NCBI GenBank assembly: GCA_012931725.1
Contig: CM022953.1
Location: forward strand, 32,452,946-32,516,945
Direction of reading: 5' to 3'
Origin: Litsea cubeba
Taxonomy: Eukaryota > Streptophyta > Magnoliopsida > Laurales > Lauraceae
Length of the DNA: 64,000 bases
Of this stretch, positions 44,813-58,242 are shown in pieces (within the stretch, counting starts at the first letter, position 1; each line of letters opens with the position of its first letter). The notes under the pieces are model-generated. The model saw only the letters and a program-made list of their open reading frames with translations. It was not told the origin of the DNA and did no database searches. Position numbers and translations under genes: made by a program.

Positions 44813-45954
44813 TGTTGGATACCGCGATCACTGAGAGGGGGGGTGAATCAGTGATTTCTAAAAACAGGTCCAATTCAACAACAAAACAAGTCAAATCACA
44901 CAATGACACCAGATTTAACGTGGTTCACCGAAAGGCTACGTCCACGGTTCAAAGACTGTCCGAACACCAATCCGGGACAGATCTGAATCTTATTTAGTCG
45001 CACCAACGACAAAGAGCACCAACCCTTAGTTTCAGATAGCACCAACTATCTAGGAAGCACCGACTCCCTTTACAATTTATCTGCACCCACAGATAGGATC
45101 ACCAAACCCTAAACACCAAGCACCAACTTGATGTAAAAACATAATAGAAGATTAATTCTGTCTACAGCCCTTCCCCTCTACAATTCTCTCTCTCTCAATC
45201 CCTTACAAATTGAAATCTAAAGCATAAAAGAGAGACACTTAACTCATGGACGAATCACCATCTTCTAGAGCATAATCTCGTCCAGAATTGCTGTAGAAAA
45301 CGTCTGATAATGCAGCAACACAGCAACACAGCAACACAGCACCAGCACTCTTCTTCTCTCCAAAACTCTCTCTATTTTCTCTCTAAAACTCTTCTCTTCT
45401 GGTGTATCTTTAGAACGACCCATACATGCCTTTATATAGGTTTTGATAACCCTTAATTGTATTTAAAACGGGCTACAATTCGTTTAGAAAGAGTCCCAAA
45501 CGAAATAGATAACTGTGCTGAATTTTCGTGCAAAACTTCTAATTCTGCGCAACTCTGGTTCCCGTGCTCGGTCGACATCATGGCTTGCTCGGTCGACCGA
45601 AAACACTGACTGGAAAACAGACAATTTCGAGCTCGGTCGACATCCTGGGGACCCGGTCGACCGAAGACACACTGTGTCACGAAAATAACTGAGAGGTGCC
45701 TTTTTCTGTTTCTGCAGGTTTCTTCTTGCTCGGTCGACCGCATGAAGAGCCCGGTCGACCGCGTGCTCTGCATCAGGAATTCTTAATTCCTGGCTGTTTC
45801 AATTCTGTTTCTTCTTTTCAGCTCTATCAATACCAGCTTATTAACATCATGTTTGTGACAATGTGTTGACAAGAATTCCAACTCAAAACAATACTTGAGA
45901 TGCTAACTTCTTCAATTCATCAAAAGACTTCTCAAGTCATCTCAAATTCCAACA
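44813..45954 (-). repeat. 5' LTR of full-length copia element
   Basis: Three differences from 38466-39607. GGTCGACC palindromes lie between 45560 and 45770, upstream (in element orientation) of the TATATAAAGG word near 45430-45439. A short CAGCAACA triplet-like repeat lies near 45312-45340. Confidence 0.94.
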
Positions 45955-48171
45955 GGTTGTGCATTCATTGTGTATCTTTCCAAGGATTAAATTTTAATAA
46001 AACAACAGTTATTTTAGGGTAATTTTTGGATTTTTTCCTTTAATTCTTCATTTTCAACCACTTAAGGAAATCAAACAAGCCCAAAATGAATATCAATTAA
46101 CACACTTATATATTACAGCACTCAAAAGTAAAATTATTGATTACTATTTTGGAACAAACTAATATGCCCAGTATTATATATTTATGAGTAGGACCCATAT
46201 TTAAAATCTAGACCATTCAAAAGGGTCGTCCCACTAGTTTTATCTCGACAGAAGAATTTACTTCAATCGGATTTATTCTAACATAGATAATCATAGTTAA
46301 AACATGACTTTTTTAGAATTGTTTTTCCTCTTTCCTTTCTTTTCTTCCACCATTCTAATCTTTCTCACCCAGAATCTGCTATGATTTTGTTCCTTTCTTA
46401 GATTTTTTTCCTCCTTCCTTTCCTTTCTTTTCTTCCATCATACTAATATTTCTTCCCCAAATTCTGCTACGATTTTGTTACTTTTTTTAGAATAAAATAC
46501 TAGATTGATTTATTATTAGGGTAAATTAGCCAAAAGTTCCTCCAATTGGTCTTGTAAGGCCTCCAGTCCAACAACTTTTCCTTTAAGGCCTTTAGTCCAT
46601 ACAACTGGACATATTTCAGTGGGAGATCTCTAGATACGCCACATCACATATTTACATGACTGATTTACGCTTTCAGTTGTTTACGCTTAAAATTTTGAAT
46701 TTTAATATTTCAAGTCTTCCATTCTGCCTCGTTCATAGGGCAGCGTTCTCTCTCATTCTTTGTCCCAGGGAACCACCTTCGGAAGAAGAGGCGTCGATCC
46801 TCGCATGCCGCTATTCCATCTGCAGTTGCGGAAGGAGACCGTTGCTCGGATGAGTTCAAGAGGACTCTGTTTGCGGGGACACGGTGGAGGAACCATTTCT
46901 CATTTTGACTTCTATGGGAACAAAAGACAACTTGCATGTTTTGTCTTTAGTGTCATTATAGGTGTGCTACTTGGTCTTGCATAACCTAGAAGCTGGTATT
47001 TTTGTTCTGATGCCAAGGTGAAAAATTGAAAGAAGGAGGTTCAAGGATTTGAATCTCATCCGTTGTTTGTTCTCGTGCAAGAGGATCGGATCTCGACAAG
47101 ATCGATCTCCAACACGCTCTACTCCAACAGTGTGTTTGACTCTCTTAGTTTTTGAAACGAAGTGGAGCAGAGGCAGATTCCGTATTTCGGATTTGCATAA
47201 GTGGGCCGCACTGATCAAGGGAACAAAGACAAGATCTCTTGTTTGCACAGGTATTCCGCAGCTGAATCTTCTTGGTTAGGGTTCTTTGGCACAACTCTTT
47301 GTTCAATACATATGTAGGTATTTATATATATTGAAGGGTTTGCTGATATAATGGGGAGAAGATATGGAACATTAGAGCTTCCTCACAATCAAGTCAAGAG
47401 TTGGGCTTGTAGCACTTGCATGTGTTTCTTTGGTTTTGCCATCTCCATTGGGTATGTTTCCGTGCGCAGACAATTTCTTACTCCAATTGCATTTCATGAC
47501 TCTGAACCCTGCAACGTACAATGAATATAATTGCTCTATCAAATCTTGTGGGTTAAGATAAACGTAACATATCAGGACGTCAGCCAATGCATATAAAAAA
47601 CTTTTAATAAATCGATGCAGAATATTGCCATGGTACCCTATTTAAACCTGTATCACTGGGGCACCAATAAATATTTCAACATAAACCTGAACAGATGGTT
47701 ATGCGCTAATACAGACATCATTTTACTACGTTAATTGGAAAAGAAATCAAGCCAATACAAATTGTTGTGTGTTCGCTGATGCACAGGCATGTATTGGCCA
47801 CATTGGTGGTACACATCTGTTTTTTGCTTGGCTGGTCCAAGTCCAATACTGATATTTGAAACCATGCTAGGGAATATATTGGGTTCCAAACAGGGCAAGT
47901 AACCTATTTGGATCAGGTCCGAAATCCTTACATTTCAGTCCACTTTGTCACCATTCCTATCCAAAAAGTGGTCATACAAATTTGTATTCAAGAGGGCACG
48001 GTCGGCCACTTTTATTTTTTTGAAAAAAGTAGGGACTAAATTAGAAAACTAATAAAAAATCAAATTTCTAAAATTAGAAACTAACTAACAAAGGAGACTT
48101 TTAAAAGAAAATTGAGTTAATGAAAACTCAGATTTTAAAATCCTATTCTAGCTGTGGGGCAACTCAACATT
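45955..48171. repeat. Duplicated 3' flank, unit 2, right part
   Basis: Matches 11955-14161 with scattered changes (for example, an extra TTCTTTGGCAC-like stretch near 47281). No gene seen. The 92-codon minus-strand frame present in units 1 and 3 has a stop here near 47937, which argues it is not a gene. The pyrimidine-rich pair is at about 46320-46490. Confidence 0.8.
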
Positions 48172-49854
48172 CCATGTGCACCTCCTATCAATCTAGAAAA
48201 TCATGGAACCTAGTTTTAATTGATAACAAATTTGACACATATACCCCAAAGCGTATATGCTCAGCTCTCTACTAGGTCATAAGTTGATGCTAAAAAAAAA
48301 ATCACACCCGTAAAGCAATTAAATAAAGAGAAAAGTAATATATAAAATCACCTGAAACGTGTTACCGACGTAGGTCAGTCCTTGGCAACGGCGCCAAAAA
48401 TTTGATATGCACCCAAATACAGGGTTGTCTTTAAGTAATAATTACTCGGTGAGCCCGAGATCCATCCATAGGGCCTTTGTAAAGAGTTAAGAAGAAAGAG
48501 TAGTAAAGGGAGGTAAAGGGAGAAAAGGAATGAGTAAGTCCATGGTTATCTCACACTCTCACATCTCTCAGTGTCGGAGTCTTTCACGAAAATCAACAAA
48601 ATAGAGTAGTAGGTCTTCAATCAAATCAATCAGATAGAATTGGTTTTCCTACTTAGAGTACACCCTATCGGTAGAGTAGATAAAATCAAATAGGTAATTC
48701 AATTGTTGGGTAGGTATGACTAAGTCATGACCTTGACGAGTAGCCTTTGGCACCCATCACGGCTAATTTGATCATTCTACGTAAACTTGATAAATATTGT
48801 AATTAAAAGTTAGATTTGGACATTGCGGGGTGTGGGTTAGTTAACTGGTAAATCCAATTAGCAATAACCTAAACACGGAGTAAACCAAGTGGAAACCGTC
48901 TAGAAAATCCTAAGTACAAACATGCATCATTTCATTAGAAATGGGATGCCCCAAATGGGTATAAATGGTATACGCAGATCAAGACAACAAGGGAAGCAGC
49001 ATTGAGTCAAAAGCTCACTCACCACGACAATTAGCCACCACCTTTGATCCTATCACCCATGATGGAGGAAACAACGACATATGTGCACATCTCAATCCCA
49101 ACGCATGACTTCATAAGCCATCAACATTTTGGCAAAGGTCGGGTAGTCCTTGGTACGGAAACACACACAAGAGGTGCAAGAATAACATGAACAACAAGTC
49201 AAACAGTCCTGGTAAGTTATGAAACAATCAAGGAACCATTACAAAGGTCTATCGTAGGGTTCGGCCTGCCTTTGATATGCTAATACCAAACTGTTAGCTG
49301 TGATGCGCATCTAAGGTTCTCATGTCTGGTAAAATATGTACCTAGGTCCTCTTAAGGTGTTTGACATTGAAAACCTTGGATTCACATACTTTGTATTTGG
49401 TATGATCTCGCACATATCTCTAGACAACTCTCGAGGATGATGGTTTAGCTCAAACATCAATCCCTTAGGTCCAGTTTCAATGCTATTCACAAGCTTGGGT
49501 TCCTTAAACACTAACCATGCCTATCGTTCATGTTTCTAACCCAAGAAACATTGAATTAAATGACCATCAAAGGGAACAATTAGAGTAGACCTAGAGGTCC
49601 AAATTCAAGTTTAAAAGTGCCCTAAAAAGTCCCAAATAAGTATTGAAGAAAAGCCCTAATCACCCCACTTGAAAAGGCGTCCAAATAGTCTCCAGCGGAA
49701 TCTCCCGGACATGGGAGTCTGTTGGTCAGACTTGGCCCACGGTCGATCAAGAGGAGCCCACGATCTTCAATGGCTCTGTTTGGTGCCTATCCTCATTTTC
49801 CCAATTTTCATCCCCTTCTTAGTGGAATCTTTCATTGAAATTTGACGGGGATTT
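48172..49854 (-). repeat. Segment X, unit 2: Athila/TAT-type gypsy relic
   Basis: Undisturbed copy with a single CCATG at 48172 and a single GATTT at 49850-49854, so it is the empty site for both unit-1 insertions. Minus-strand primer site TTGGCGCCGTTGCCAAGGA around 48379-48397. No coding remains. Confidence 0.7.
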
Positions 49855-51103
49855 GTGCGTCCTTTAAGTACGCGAATAACTTCTTCATTATCCACTAATT
49901 GCAAGTAATTTTAGTTACAAGATTTAGTACTTCTAAAATAAGCATATAGTATGATGTTGGGAATCGACAATTGTTTGCATGCATACGCCATGCTAATCAA
50001 ATTAATTATTTCCCTTCGGTCTCCTAGCCCAGAAATCAACTAAAAAGCACTCTGATTTGGGGTGAACTGATCCCCACACCAAAGCCCCCAAAACCTACAC
50101 AAAACCTTAATATTCTCAAAACTTGAGAAAGAGGATGAAAAGAAGGTTACATAGCTGGAAAACGATGGGAAAGTAAGTTCTAATGCACCTACTAGGGTTG
50201 CAAATAGGTATCCGATCCGTAAACGTACTCGGGTCCGGAACCTAATTTAGGTTCCGATTGAAAAAACGGGTCCTGTTCCAGGTCCATATAGCTTCCGATC
50301 AATGGAACCGGGACCCGGCATATGAGTCTTTGATATTGCAATTTGTACTTTAAAACCATCTCTTTTTTCGCATTCTTATGTATAATACTAGATGTTGTAG
50401 ACATGATGCACTACTATAAGTTGAATGGTATGCTTATTTTAAGAAAAAATGAAGAATAAAGATAAAATAGAATCGATTTTGGAACTAAATTCGAATCCTC
50501 TAGGTGGACCCGGTTCCCGAACTGGATCCGAAATTTCTTATTGAAATCGGGTTCGGAACCAGGAAAACAGATTCCGATTCAAAACCGCATCCGAAACCGG
50601 AACCGGTTTTAAGTAATTCTATGCTGCTGAATTTCACGCAACATTTATCTTACAAAAGACCCAGCTATGCAAAATATAAGTCACTTCCAAATTACAAATG
50701 GTTGTGAGTTATTATGACTCACTTGGTTTAAGAAAGCATGCGTGACCCGATAAACCAATAGTGGTGGGAGATTGCGTTAACGCTAAAGAGCCCTGTTTCA
50801 GGAAGCAATCTCTTAGAAAGATGATCTCACCATAGTGTGCTTCTATTTTAGACTCAATTTTTTCTTTAAATGGTTCGTACATGTTGAGACTTAATGAGTT
50901 TCTTGGATATAGGATGGCGTTACCTTTTCCACCTATATATATGCACAATCTTGACTAGATGTTGACAAGATCCCAATATAAATAACCAATTCTTTTAAAG
51001 ATTGAATTATGGCCGGGACTTTCCTATTTTGAAAAAAAAATTTCCTATAAAAAGTCCCTCATATCATACCTCAAAACCAACTTTCACCATTTCAAAAACT
51101 ACC
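49855..51103 (+). promoter_or_regulatory. Type-B upstream region of exon-1-only copy 4
   Basis: Shares the ~65-bp deletion of copy 2 (joint near 50213-50220). TA repeat is the shortest in the window (about 50935-50942). TATA box TATAAAAA at 51046-51053. Confidence 0.6.
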
Positions 51104-51435
51104 ATGGAGAAGACATCTTTCAAGTTGGCATTCCTGGTCGTACTTTTGGTGATGGCCTCCGGTTAGCTTTTTCTTCTTTTAACTCTCTGTGTCCCCTAGT
51201 ATTAGAGATTTACCACTCAAACTATTAAGTTGTTTTTGTTTAATCCCTAAGAGATATGAGCATTATCTTTTTCTTTATAAAAACTGCTAGAAAAGGATTT
51301 AATGGATTGATAAAGGGTCCTCATGCAAATTATCTTCCCTATGTAAAAAGTGATGCTCTCTAATCTAGATCTTCAATTTCATCCGTCACTACTCTCCTCT
51401 TTTAGTTCCCTCTGGTTAATAAAATCCCATTTACT
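51104..51435 (+). pseudogene. Peptide gene copy 4: exon 1 only, intron truncated
   Basis: Exon 1 (51104-51161) differs from the intact genes by one silent change (TCT to TCC). The donor site is kept. The intron breaks at 51435, at the same base as in copy 2, into the filler segment. Exon 2 is absent. The shared breakpoint shows that truncation happened once, before the ~10.5 kb unit was duplicated. Confidence 0.85.
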
Positions 51436-52133
51436 TGGCGGACTGCTCGAGATAAGCTTCCCGGTGCGAAAGAAGGGTTACAGAAGCGTGCCTTGGAATC
51501 TCTGATGGCTGAGGCCAAAAGTTTGCTTGAGGAGCTGAACTCTTGGCTGGAGACCATTTTTGGCTGAGCTCCTGATTTTTGTAGCAGAAACTATCCTTCT
51601 CTTTTTTTTTTTTGGTTCCACTTGTATTTTTTTGGTACTTTTTTTTGTTTTCCCTACGCTCACTTAAATCTTTTTGTGGTGAAAGTAATTGCTAAATGGG
51701 ATGCCTTTTTTTTGTTTTTTTTTGTTTTCCCTACGCTTACTTAAATCTTTTTGTGATAAAAGTAATTGCTAAATGGGATTTGATCAAAAGCTTGTCATTT
51801 TGTGAAAATCTTTTGTCAAATGATTGTTTTGGCATGGAAGCCAGATTTTTGTTTGTGGCATGGAAGCCGATTTCTGGCATGAGAGCCAGCTTTTTTGTGG
51901 CATTGATAGCCGATTTTGGTGGCATTGATAGCCGAGTTTTTATTTTTTGAAAGCCAAAGTTTTTGGTTTGTGGCATTGATAGCCGGTTTGTTTTGGTGGC
52001 ATCTATAGCTGGTTTGTGGCATTTATAGCCTGTTTTGGTGGCATTCATAGCTAGTTTGTGTCATTTATAGCCGGTTTGGTTTTCAAAAATGCAAGTATCG
52101 ACTAAAAGTCGCCTCCCTGCTGAATGTTCTTGC
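51436..52133. repeat. Filler segment replacing exon 2 (unit 2)
   Basis: Same as 33406-34102 with few changes. The 43-codon fragment is at 51436-51567 (TGA at 51565) and the GGCAT..ATAGCCG minisatellite at about 51825-52075. No complete gene. Confidence 0.75.
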
Positions 52134-53140
52134 CATTGCGGGGTGAGGGTTAGTTAACTGGCAAATCCAATTAGAAATAACGTAAACACGGAGTAAACCA
52201 AGTGGAAACCGTCTAGAAAATCCTAAGTACAAACATGCATAATTTCATTAGAAATGGGATGCCCGGAATGGATATAATTGGTAAACGCAGATCAGGACAA
52301 CAAGGGAACCAGCATTGAGTCAAAAGCTCACTCACCAAGACAATTAGCCACCACCTTTGATCCTATCACCCATGATGGAGGAAACAACGACATATGTGCA
52401 CGTCTCAATCCCAACGCATGACTTCACAAGCCATCAACATTTTGGCAAAGGTCGGGTAGTCCTTGGTACGGAAACAGACACAAGAGGTGCAAGAATAACA
52501 TGAACAACAAGTCAAACAGTCCTGCTAAGTTATGAAACAGTCAAGGAACCATTACAAAGGTCTATCATAGGGTTCGGCCTGCCTTTGATATGCTAATACC
52601 ACACTGTTAGCTGTGATGCGCATCTAAGGTTCTCATGTCTGGTAAAATATGTACCTAGGTCCTCTTAGGGTGTTTCACATTGAAAACCTTGGATTCACAT
52701 ACTTCGTATTTGGTATGATCTCACACATATCTCTAGACAACTCTCGAAGATGATGGTTAGCTCAAACATCAATTCCTTAGGTCCAGTTTCAATGCAATTC
52801 ACGAGCTTGGGTTCCTTGAACACTAACCATGCTTATCGTTCATGTTTCTGACCCAAGAAACATTGAATTAAATGTCCATCAAATGGAACATTTAGATTAG
52901 AACTAGAGGTCCAAATTCAAGTTTAAAAGTGCCCTAAAAAGTCCCAAATAAGTATTGAAGAAAAGCCCTAAGCAGCCCCCCTTGAATAGGCGTCCAAACA
53001 GTCTCCAGCGGAATCCCCCGGACATGGGAGTCTGTTGGTCGGACTTGGCCCACGGTCTTCAATGGCTCTGTTTGGTGCCTATCCTCATTTCCCAATTTTT
53101 ATCCCCTTTTTAGTGGAATCTTTCCATGAAATTTGATGGG
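52134..53140. repeat. Segment X', unit 2
   Basis: Matches 34103-35109 closely and X more distantly. Non-coding. Confidence 0.75.
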
Positions 53141-54467
53141 GATTTGTGCGTCCTTTAAGTACGCGAATAACTTCTTCATTATCCACTAATTGCAAGTAAT
53201 TTTAGTTACAAAATTTAGTACTTCTAAAATAAGCATATAGTATGATGTTGCGAATCGACAATTGTTTGCATGCATATGCCATGCTAATCAAATTAATTAT
53301 TTACCTTCGGTCTCCTAGCCCAGAAATCAACTAAAAAGCACTTTGATCTGCGGCTGAACTGATCCCCACACCAAAACCCCCAAAACCTACACAAAACCTT
53401 AATATTCTCAAAACTTGAGAAAGCGGATGAAAAGAAGGTTCATAGCTGGGAAAACGATGGGAAAGTAAGTTCTAATGCACCTACTAGGGTTGCAAATAGG
53501 TATCCGATCCTCCGATTACCGGGAAGTTCTGACCAGCAGAAAATCAGGTCGGGAACCTATTTTAGGTTCCGATTCGTAAACGGGCTCGGGTTCGGAACCT
53601 AATTTAGGTTCCGACTGAAAAAACGGGTCCGGTTCCAGGTCCATATAGCTTCCGATCCATGGACCCGGGACCCGGCATATGAGTCTTTGATATTGCAATT
53701 TGTACTTTAAAACCATCACTTTTTTCACATTCTTTTGTATAATACTAGATGTTGTAGACATGATGCACTGCTATAAGTTGAATGGTATGCTTATTTTAAG
53801 AAAAAATGAAGAATAAAGATAAAATAGAATCGATTTGGAACTAAATTCAAATCCTCTAGGTGGACCCGGTTCCCGAACTGGATCCGGAATTTCTTATTGA
53901 AATCGGGTATGGAACCAGCGAAACAGATTCCGATTCAAAACCGGATCCGAAACCGGAACCGGTTTTAAGTAATTCTATGCTGCTGAATTTCACGCAACAT
54001 TTATCTTACAAAAGACCCGGCTATGCAAAATATAAGTCACTTCCAAATTACAAATGGTTGTGAGTTATTATGAGTCACTCGGTTTAAGAAAGCATGCGTG
54101 ACCCGTTAAACCAATAGTGGTGGAGATTGCGTTAACGCTAAAGAGCCTTGTTTCAGGAAGCAATGTCTTAGAAAGATGATCTCACCATAGTGTGCTTCTA
54201 TTTTAGACTCAATTTTTTCTTTAAATGGTTCGTACATGTTGAGACTTTAATGAGTTTCTTGGATATAGGATGGCGTTACCTTTTCCACCTATATATATAT
54301 ATATGCACAATCTTGACTAGATGTTGACAAGATCCCAATATAAATACCCAATTCTTTTAAAGATTGCATTATGGCTGGGACTTTCCTATTTTGAAAAAAA
54401 AAAACTTCCTATAAAAAGTCCCTCATATCATACCTCAAAACCAACTTTCACCATTTCAAAAACTACC
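53141..54467 (+). promoter_or_regulatory. Type-A upstream region of peptide gene 5
   Basis: Full type-A region with the 65-bp block retained (about 53506-53578), a TA run of intermediate length (about 54291-54304) and TATA box TATAAAAA at 54410-54417. Confidence 0.6.
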
Positions 54468-55147
54468 ATGGAGAAGACATCTTTCAAGTTGGCATTCCTG
54501 GTTGTACTTTTGGTGATGGCCTCTGGTTAGCTTTCTGTTCTTTTAACTCTCTATGTCCCCTTGTATTAGAGTTTTACCACTCAAACTATTAAGTTTATTT
54601 TGTTTAATCCCTAAGAGATATGAGCATTATCTTTTTCTTTATAAAAACTGCTAGAAAAGGATTTAATGGATTGATAAAGGGTCCTCATGCAAATTATCTT
54701 CCCCATGTAAAAAGTGATGCTCTCTAATCTAGATCTTCAATTTAATCCGTCACTACTCTCCTCTTTCAGTTCCCTTTGGTTAATAAAATCCCATTTACTA
54801 TGATCTCTCTATAATACAATGTGAAATAAGCAAATGAGCCAAGTTAAACATCTCTACGGGACCATATTGCCTCATGGGGTGGTTATTTGCATTTACCCCA
54901 CAATCCTCTATACTTGGATTAGATTGTGAATGTGCTTTCAAAAGTTCATATTGGGTTGTTTTTGCACCGGATGGCTCATGTGTGGTTCATTTATTTGACA
55001 ATCTATGCAGGCATGCCATTTTCAACAGTGAATGAAGTTGAAGGTGTTCCTTGCAACCAGCCCACAGACTGCAAAGACTACTGTACACCGGGATGCAGGA
55101 GAATACTTTGTTGGAACCATGAATGCATCTGCGGATGCGATCCCTAA
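54468..55147 (+). CDS. Secreted 8-cysteine defensin-like peptide, copy 5 (2 exons)
   Basis: Exon 1 is 54468-54525 and exon 2 is 55011-55147, with intron 54526-55010 bounded by GT and AG. The encoded 64-residue protein equals copies 1 and 3; one silent change in exon 1 (GTC to GTT). Signal peptide, then eight cysteines in the X5-X3-X3-X4-X4-X1-X1 pattern, ending CICGCDP. AATAAA at 55173-55178. A GC-rich non-autonomous retrotransposon lies 1.13 kb downstream. Function unknown; defence, symbiosis or reproductive signalling are all known for such peptides in plants and cannot be told apart here. Confidence 0.86.
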
Positions 55148-56280
55148 AGATGGAGTCCAATCTTAGTGCTAGAATAAAAATTCCCTTCTTGATGTGTTAA
55201 ATTGGAGGGATTTACTGCCTTTGTATTTTCCTTTTATAAGGTGCAATAATTGAAAGAAGCAAGAGCTTCACTTAACTACTATGGTTGCTGTCACTATTCG
55301 AAGCATATTTGTTCGTTCAATCACTAAGGCTGTTCATGGGCCACTCCAACCCAGGCTTCACCCATGCATTATTTAATTAGGATGTTTTATGAGTCATTAA
55401 GCGTCCTATACAATAAGATAAATTAGCATACGTGGTGATTGAGTATGGCGTGCATGGGGTGGGTATGGATCGTGTCTTTGGTTTCAAGCATCAGAGTTGT
55501 TCCACGGCATTTCGAATCTTAATTTGAAAATTAGAACTAACAAGAAATCTTTAGGACAATGAATAATAAATCTCTTCATGAATAACAAAATGGGTTGCGC
55601 TGAAATCAAATTCAGCAAGTTAGGCAATGGCATTTCTTGCTTTAATAAATTGTGTAGCACATCATACCATTTATGACGCTCACATAGGACTAATCACTCC
55701 CGGAACTATAATCCTAATCATTTGAGGAGTTTGGATGAGTTGAAAATTGATGTTCAACTTATAGAATCCTGATCCCAATCGCAGACAAAGAAGATCAATC
55801 AAATTGTTAGAATCAAACAAAAGGATTCTTTGCAAACCTATAAAATTGTGTGGAAACCCTATAACAAACCAATTTTGTTGGTTTGGAAGGGAACCCCTCA
55901 TTAACAGCTTTGTCAATCATTAAACGTGACTGATCCACAACCATGCTTGCAACAACAGAAGCTGGCTTAGGCGCCTTCTATTTAACAAAAAGTCTCTTAA
56001 AAATGGAGGGTTAATTAGAAGTTCCTTTTGTAATAAAAAAATTAGGGTGGCGGATTCTAAAGGGCCGGGTAAAAGCAATTGAGGTTTGTAGAACTTTTCA
56101 ATGCGACCTAAATAGAGGAGATTTCATAAAAACTTCAATAAATATGAGTTTAACATCGAAATGGAGGCCGAGTTCCCTAAAATAGTCTGATACTAACTCC
56201 TTCGGAAGATGGTGATGATCAGATGGTAGTATTTTATTAGATCACTCGCACAAATGTAAAAACCTATTTCTTTTTATCAC
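55148..56280. repeat. Duplicated 3' flank, unit 3, left part
   Basis: Matches 10604-11734. Non-coding. Ends in ATCAC (56276-56280), the target duplicate of the next element. Confidence 0.8.
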
Positions 56281-57144
56281 TGTGTGGGGATATTTCCGAA
56301 CTCGCCGGATGACTGGCCGGATGCTCTATCTCATGCTCCGGCGCCAGCTAGGCCATCTCGGCAAGGCCCGTCTCAACGTCCGCCAGTTCGGCCAAGTGCC
56401 CCACTCCGGCCAGAGACTCATCTCGGCCCCTTGCACGAAATTTCCACCTTGGCCAGGACGCTCCCAGCTCGGCTAAGCTCCACCTCGGCCACGTCGTCTC
56501 CAGCTCGGCTAGGGACTCCTCCCCGGTCCTCCATTTCGGCGTCTCTGCAAGGGCTCTAACCAAGTCAATGTCCTCTCCGACCTCGGCTCTCCGACCTCGG
56601 TCAGGATGCCAGGACTAGCCGAGGTAGGGCCTGACAGCTGTCCACCCTTGGACACTTGAGCACGCTAGAGCACGTGCGACAAGACAAGGGGGACAGCCCA
56701 TATCTCCTGACAGATCGCCCTCCACAGCTCCCAAAGCGCCAGGATATGGCCTAACAGGACAAGACAGGCTACGACAGGACCAGACAGGCTACGATGGGAC
56801 CGCGCCTCCCTAGTACCTGACGAAGTGGGCTATGACAAGACAGCCAACAACCCCTTTGTCTCCTCTTCCTCTATATAAACACAGCTACCTCTCCAAAGGA
56901 GAGGAGGAGGCCATTACCACTCTGGTATGCCATCTTCTTCCCCAAAAATCTCCTCCCTCTGCTTAGTTCATACACTAACTTAGGCATCGGAGAGCCCTGC
57001 GCCGCCCAGGCCAGGGTCCTCTGACCTCCGTTTCTCCTTCCTTTTCTCAGGCTCCAGGCGCAGGCATCGGTGTCCCTAATCTCACTTGGGTAAGTCCTCT
57101 AAGGCACCCCCCATTATTGTGGGTCGTTATTTTTTGCACCTACA
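56281..57144 (+). repeat. 5' LTR of TAT-like element
   Basis: TATA box TATATAAA at 56872-56879 in the sense of the element. Pairs with 59322-60184. The open frames across it recur in the other LTR and are not genes. Confidence 0.93.
56872..56879 (+). promoter_or_regulatory. TATA box in TAT-like LTR
   Basis: TATATAAA followed by a CT-rich leader; also at 59912-59919. Prediction by consensus. Confidence 0.55.
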
Positions 57145-57146
57145 AT

Positions 57147-57161
57147 TGGCGCCGTCTGTGG
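57147..57161 (+). other. Primer binding site of TAT-like element
   Basis: TGGCGCCGTCTGTGG two bases after the 5' LTR, the TGGCGCC type common in TAT and Athila gypsy elements. I do not assign the tRNA. Confidence 0.8.
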
Positions 57162-57209
57162 GAAAGCAATATCCCAGCCTTCCCAACCTTCTCAATCTTT
57201 CCAAACACC

Positions 57210-57677
57210 ATGCCTCGAAGAGCCAGAAAGGGAAAGGAACCTATCGCACTGTCGACCCAGCTGCCGACGGTCCCCCGCCGAGAGAGGTCAGGAGCAAGAT
57301 CTTGCCAAGCAGGCGATCAACAGCAGGGTACTCGGTCGGGTTCATCCTCTAAGGATTCGACCTCGACTCTACCCCCCGAAAGACGCGCCCTGAAGAGCAG
57401 AAGCAACCGGGCCCAGGAGCAGTTCAACCTCCGCGACAGCGATCATATCGCCTCCAGCTCGCTAGCAGCCCCCAGCTCTGCAGGAATCTCTTCCAACTCG
57501 GGGGCAGCTAGACGGAACTTTTTGTCACTTAGCTTCCGACCTCATGCTGGTCCGTCCACGTGCTGGTTTCCACCTCACGCTGGTTTCGGCCTCATGATGG
57601 TTTCGATCGCATCTGACGACCTCATGCTGGTCCGTCCACGTGCTGGTCTTCACCTCACGCTGGTTTCGGCCTCATGA
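57210..57677 (+). pseudogene. gag N-terminal stub running into tandem repeats
   Basis: ATG at 57210 opens a basic, low-complexity protein (MPRRARKGKEPIALS), typical of the disordered start of TAT-type gag. The homology-like part ends near 57535, after which the frame translates the 80-bp repeats and stops at 57677. Capsid, zinc knuckle and all of pol are absent. Assignment as gag is by position and character only. Confidence 0.6.
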
Positions 57678-58116
57678 TGGTCTCGACCGCATCTAACGAC
57701 CTCATGCAGGTCCGTCCACGTGCTGGTCCCCACCTCACGCTGGTTTCGGCCTCATGCTGGTCTCGACAGCATTTAACGACCTCATGCTGGTCCGTCCACG
57801 TGCTGGTTTCCACCTCACGCTGGTTTCGGCCTCATGATGGTTTTGACCGCATCTGACGACCTCATGCTGGTCCGTCCACGTGCTGGTTTCCACCTCACGC
57901 TGGTTTCGGCCTCATGATGGTCTTGACCGCATCTGACGACCTCATGCTGGTCCGTCCACGTGCTGGTCTTCACCTCACGCTGGTCTCGGCCTCATGATGG
58001 TCTCGACCGCATCTGACGACCTCATGCTGGTCCGTCCACGTGCTGGTTTCCACCTCACGCTGGTTTCGGCCTCATGATGGTTTCGACCGCATCTAACGAC
58101 CTCATGTTGGTATCGC
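57541..58116 (+). repeat. 80-bp tandem array, seven units
   Basis: The word CTCATGCTGG recurs at 57541, 57621, 57701, 57781, 57861, 57941 and 58021, with a partial eighth at 58101, an exact 80-bp period. Units contain CCGTCCACGTGCTGG and TTTCGGCCTCATGATGG and differ by a few bases. Each 80-bp unit itself repeats a shorter theme (CTCATG/CTCACG-CTGG), so it grew from a smaller repeat. Confidence 0.93.
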
Positions 58117-58242
58117 CCTCGTGCTAGCTACGCGCTTCACAGGTTTGGCCTCATGTCGGTCTCGGCCACTGCCATCGAGACCGCCCTCGGGTTCATACAC
58201 CCGGGCCTCTCCATCTCGGCGAATGCCAGAAAAGCAAGTGAC

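Larger units (their letters stand above)
38466..45954 (-). mobile_element. Ty1/copia element, full length, two nonsense codons (7489 bp)
   Basis: LTRs of 1142 bp each (TGTTGGATACC...TTCCAACA) with only three differences, iMet-type primer site, gag with zinc knuckles, protease, integrase, RT and RNase H all present. TSD is GGTT (38462-38465 and 45955-45958), 4 bp rather than the usual 5. Same family as the RT-less element at 25558. Coding is interrupted by two stop codons, each a CAA-to-TAA change relative to that relative. Lineage within copia (Tork/TAR-like) is a guess. Confidence 0.95.

Noticed and set aside
51737..52048. 103-codon minus-strand frame in the filler
   Set aside because: It translates the degenerate minisatellite; not a gene.
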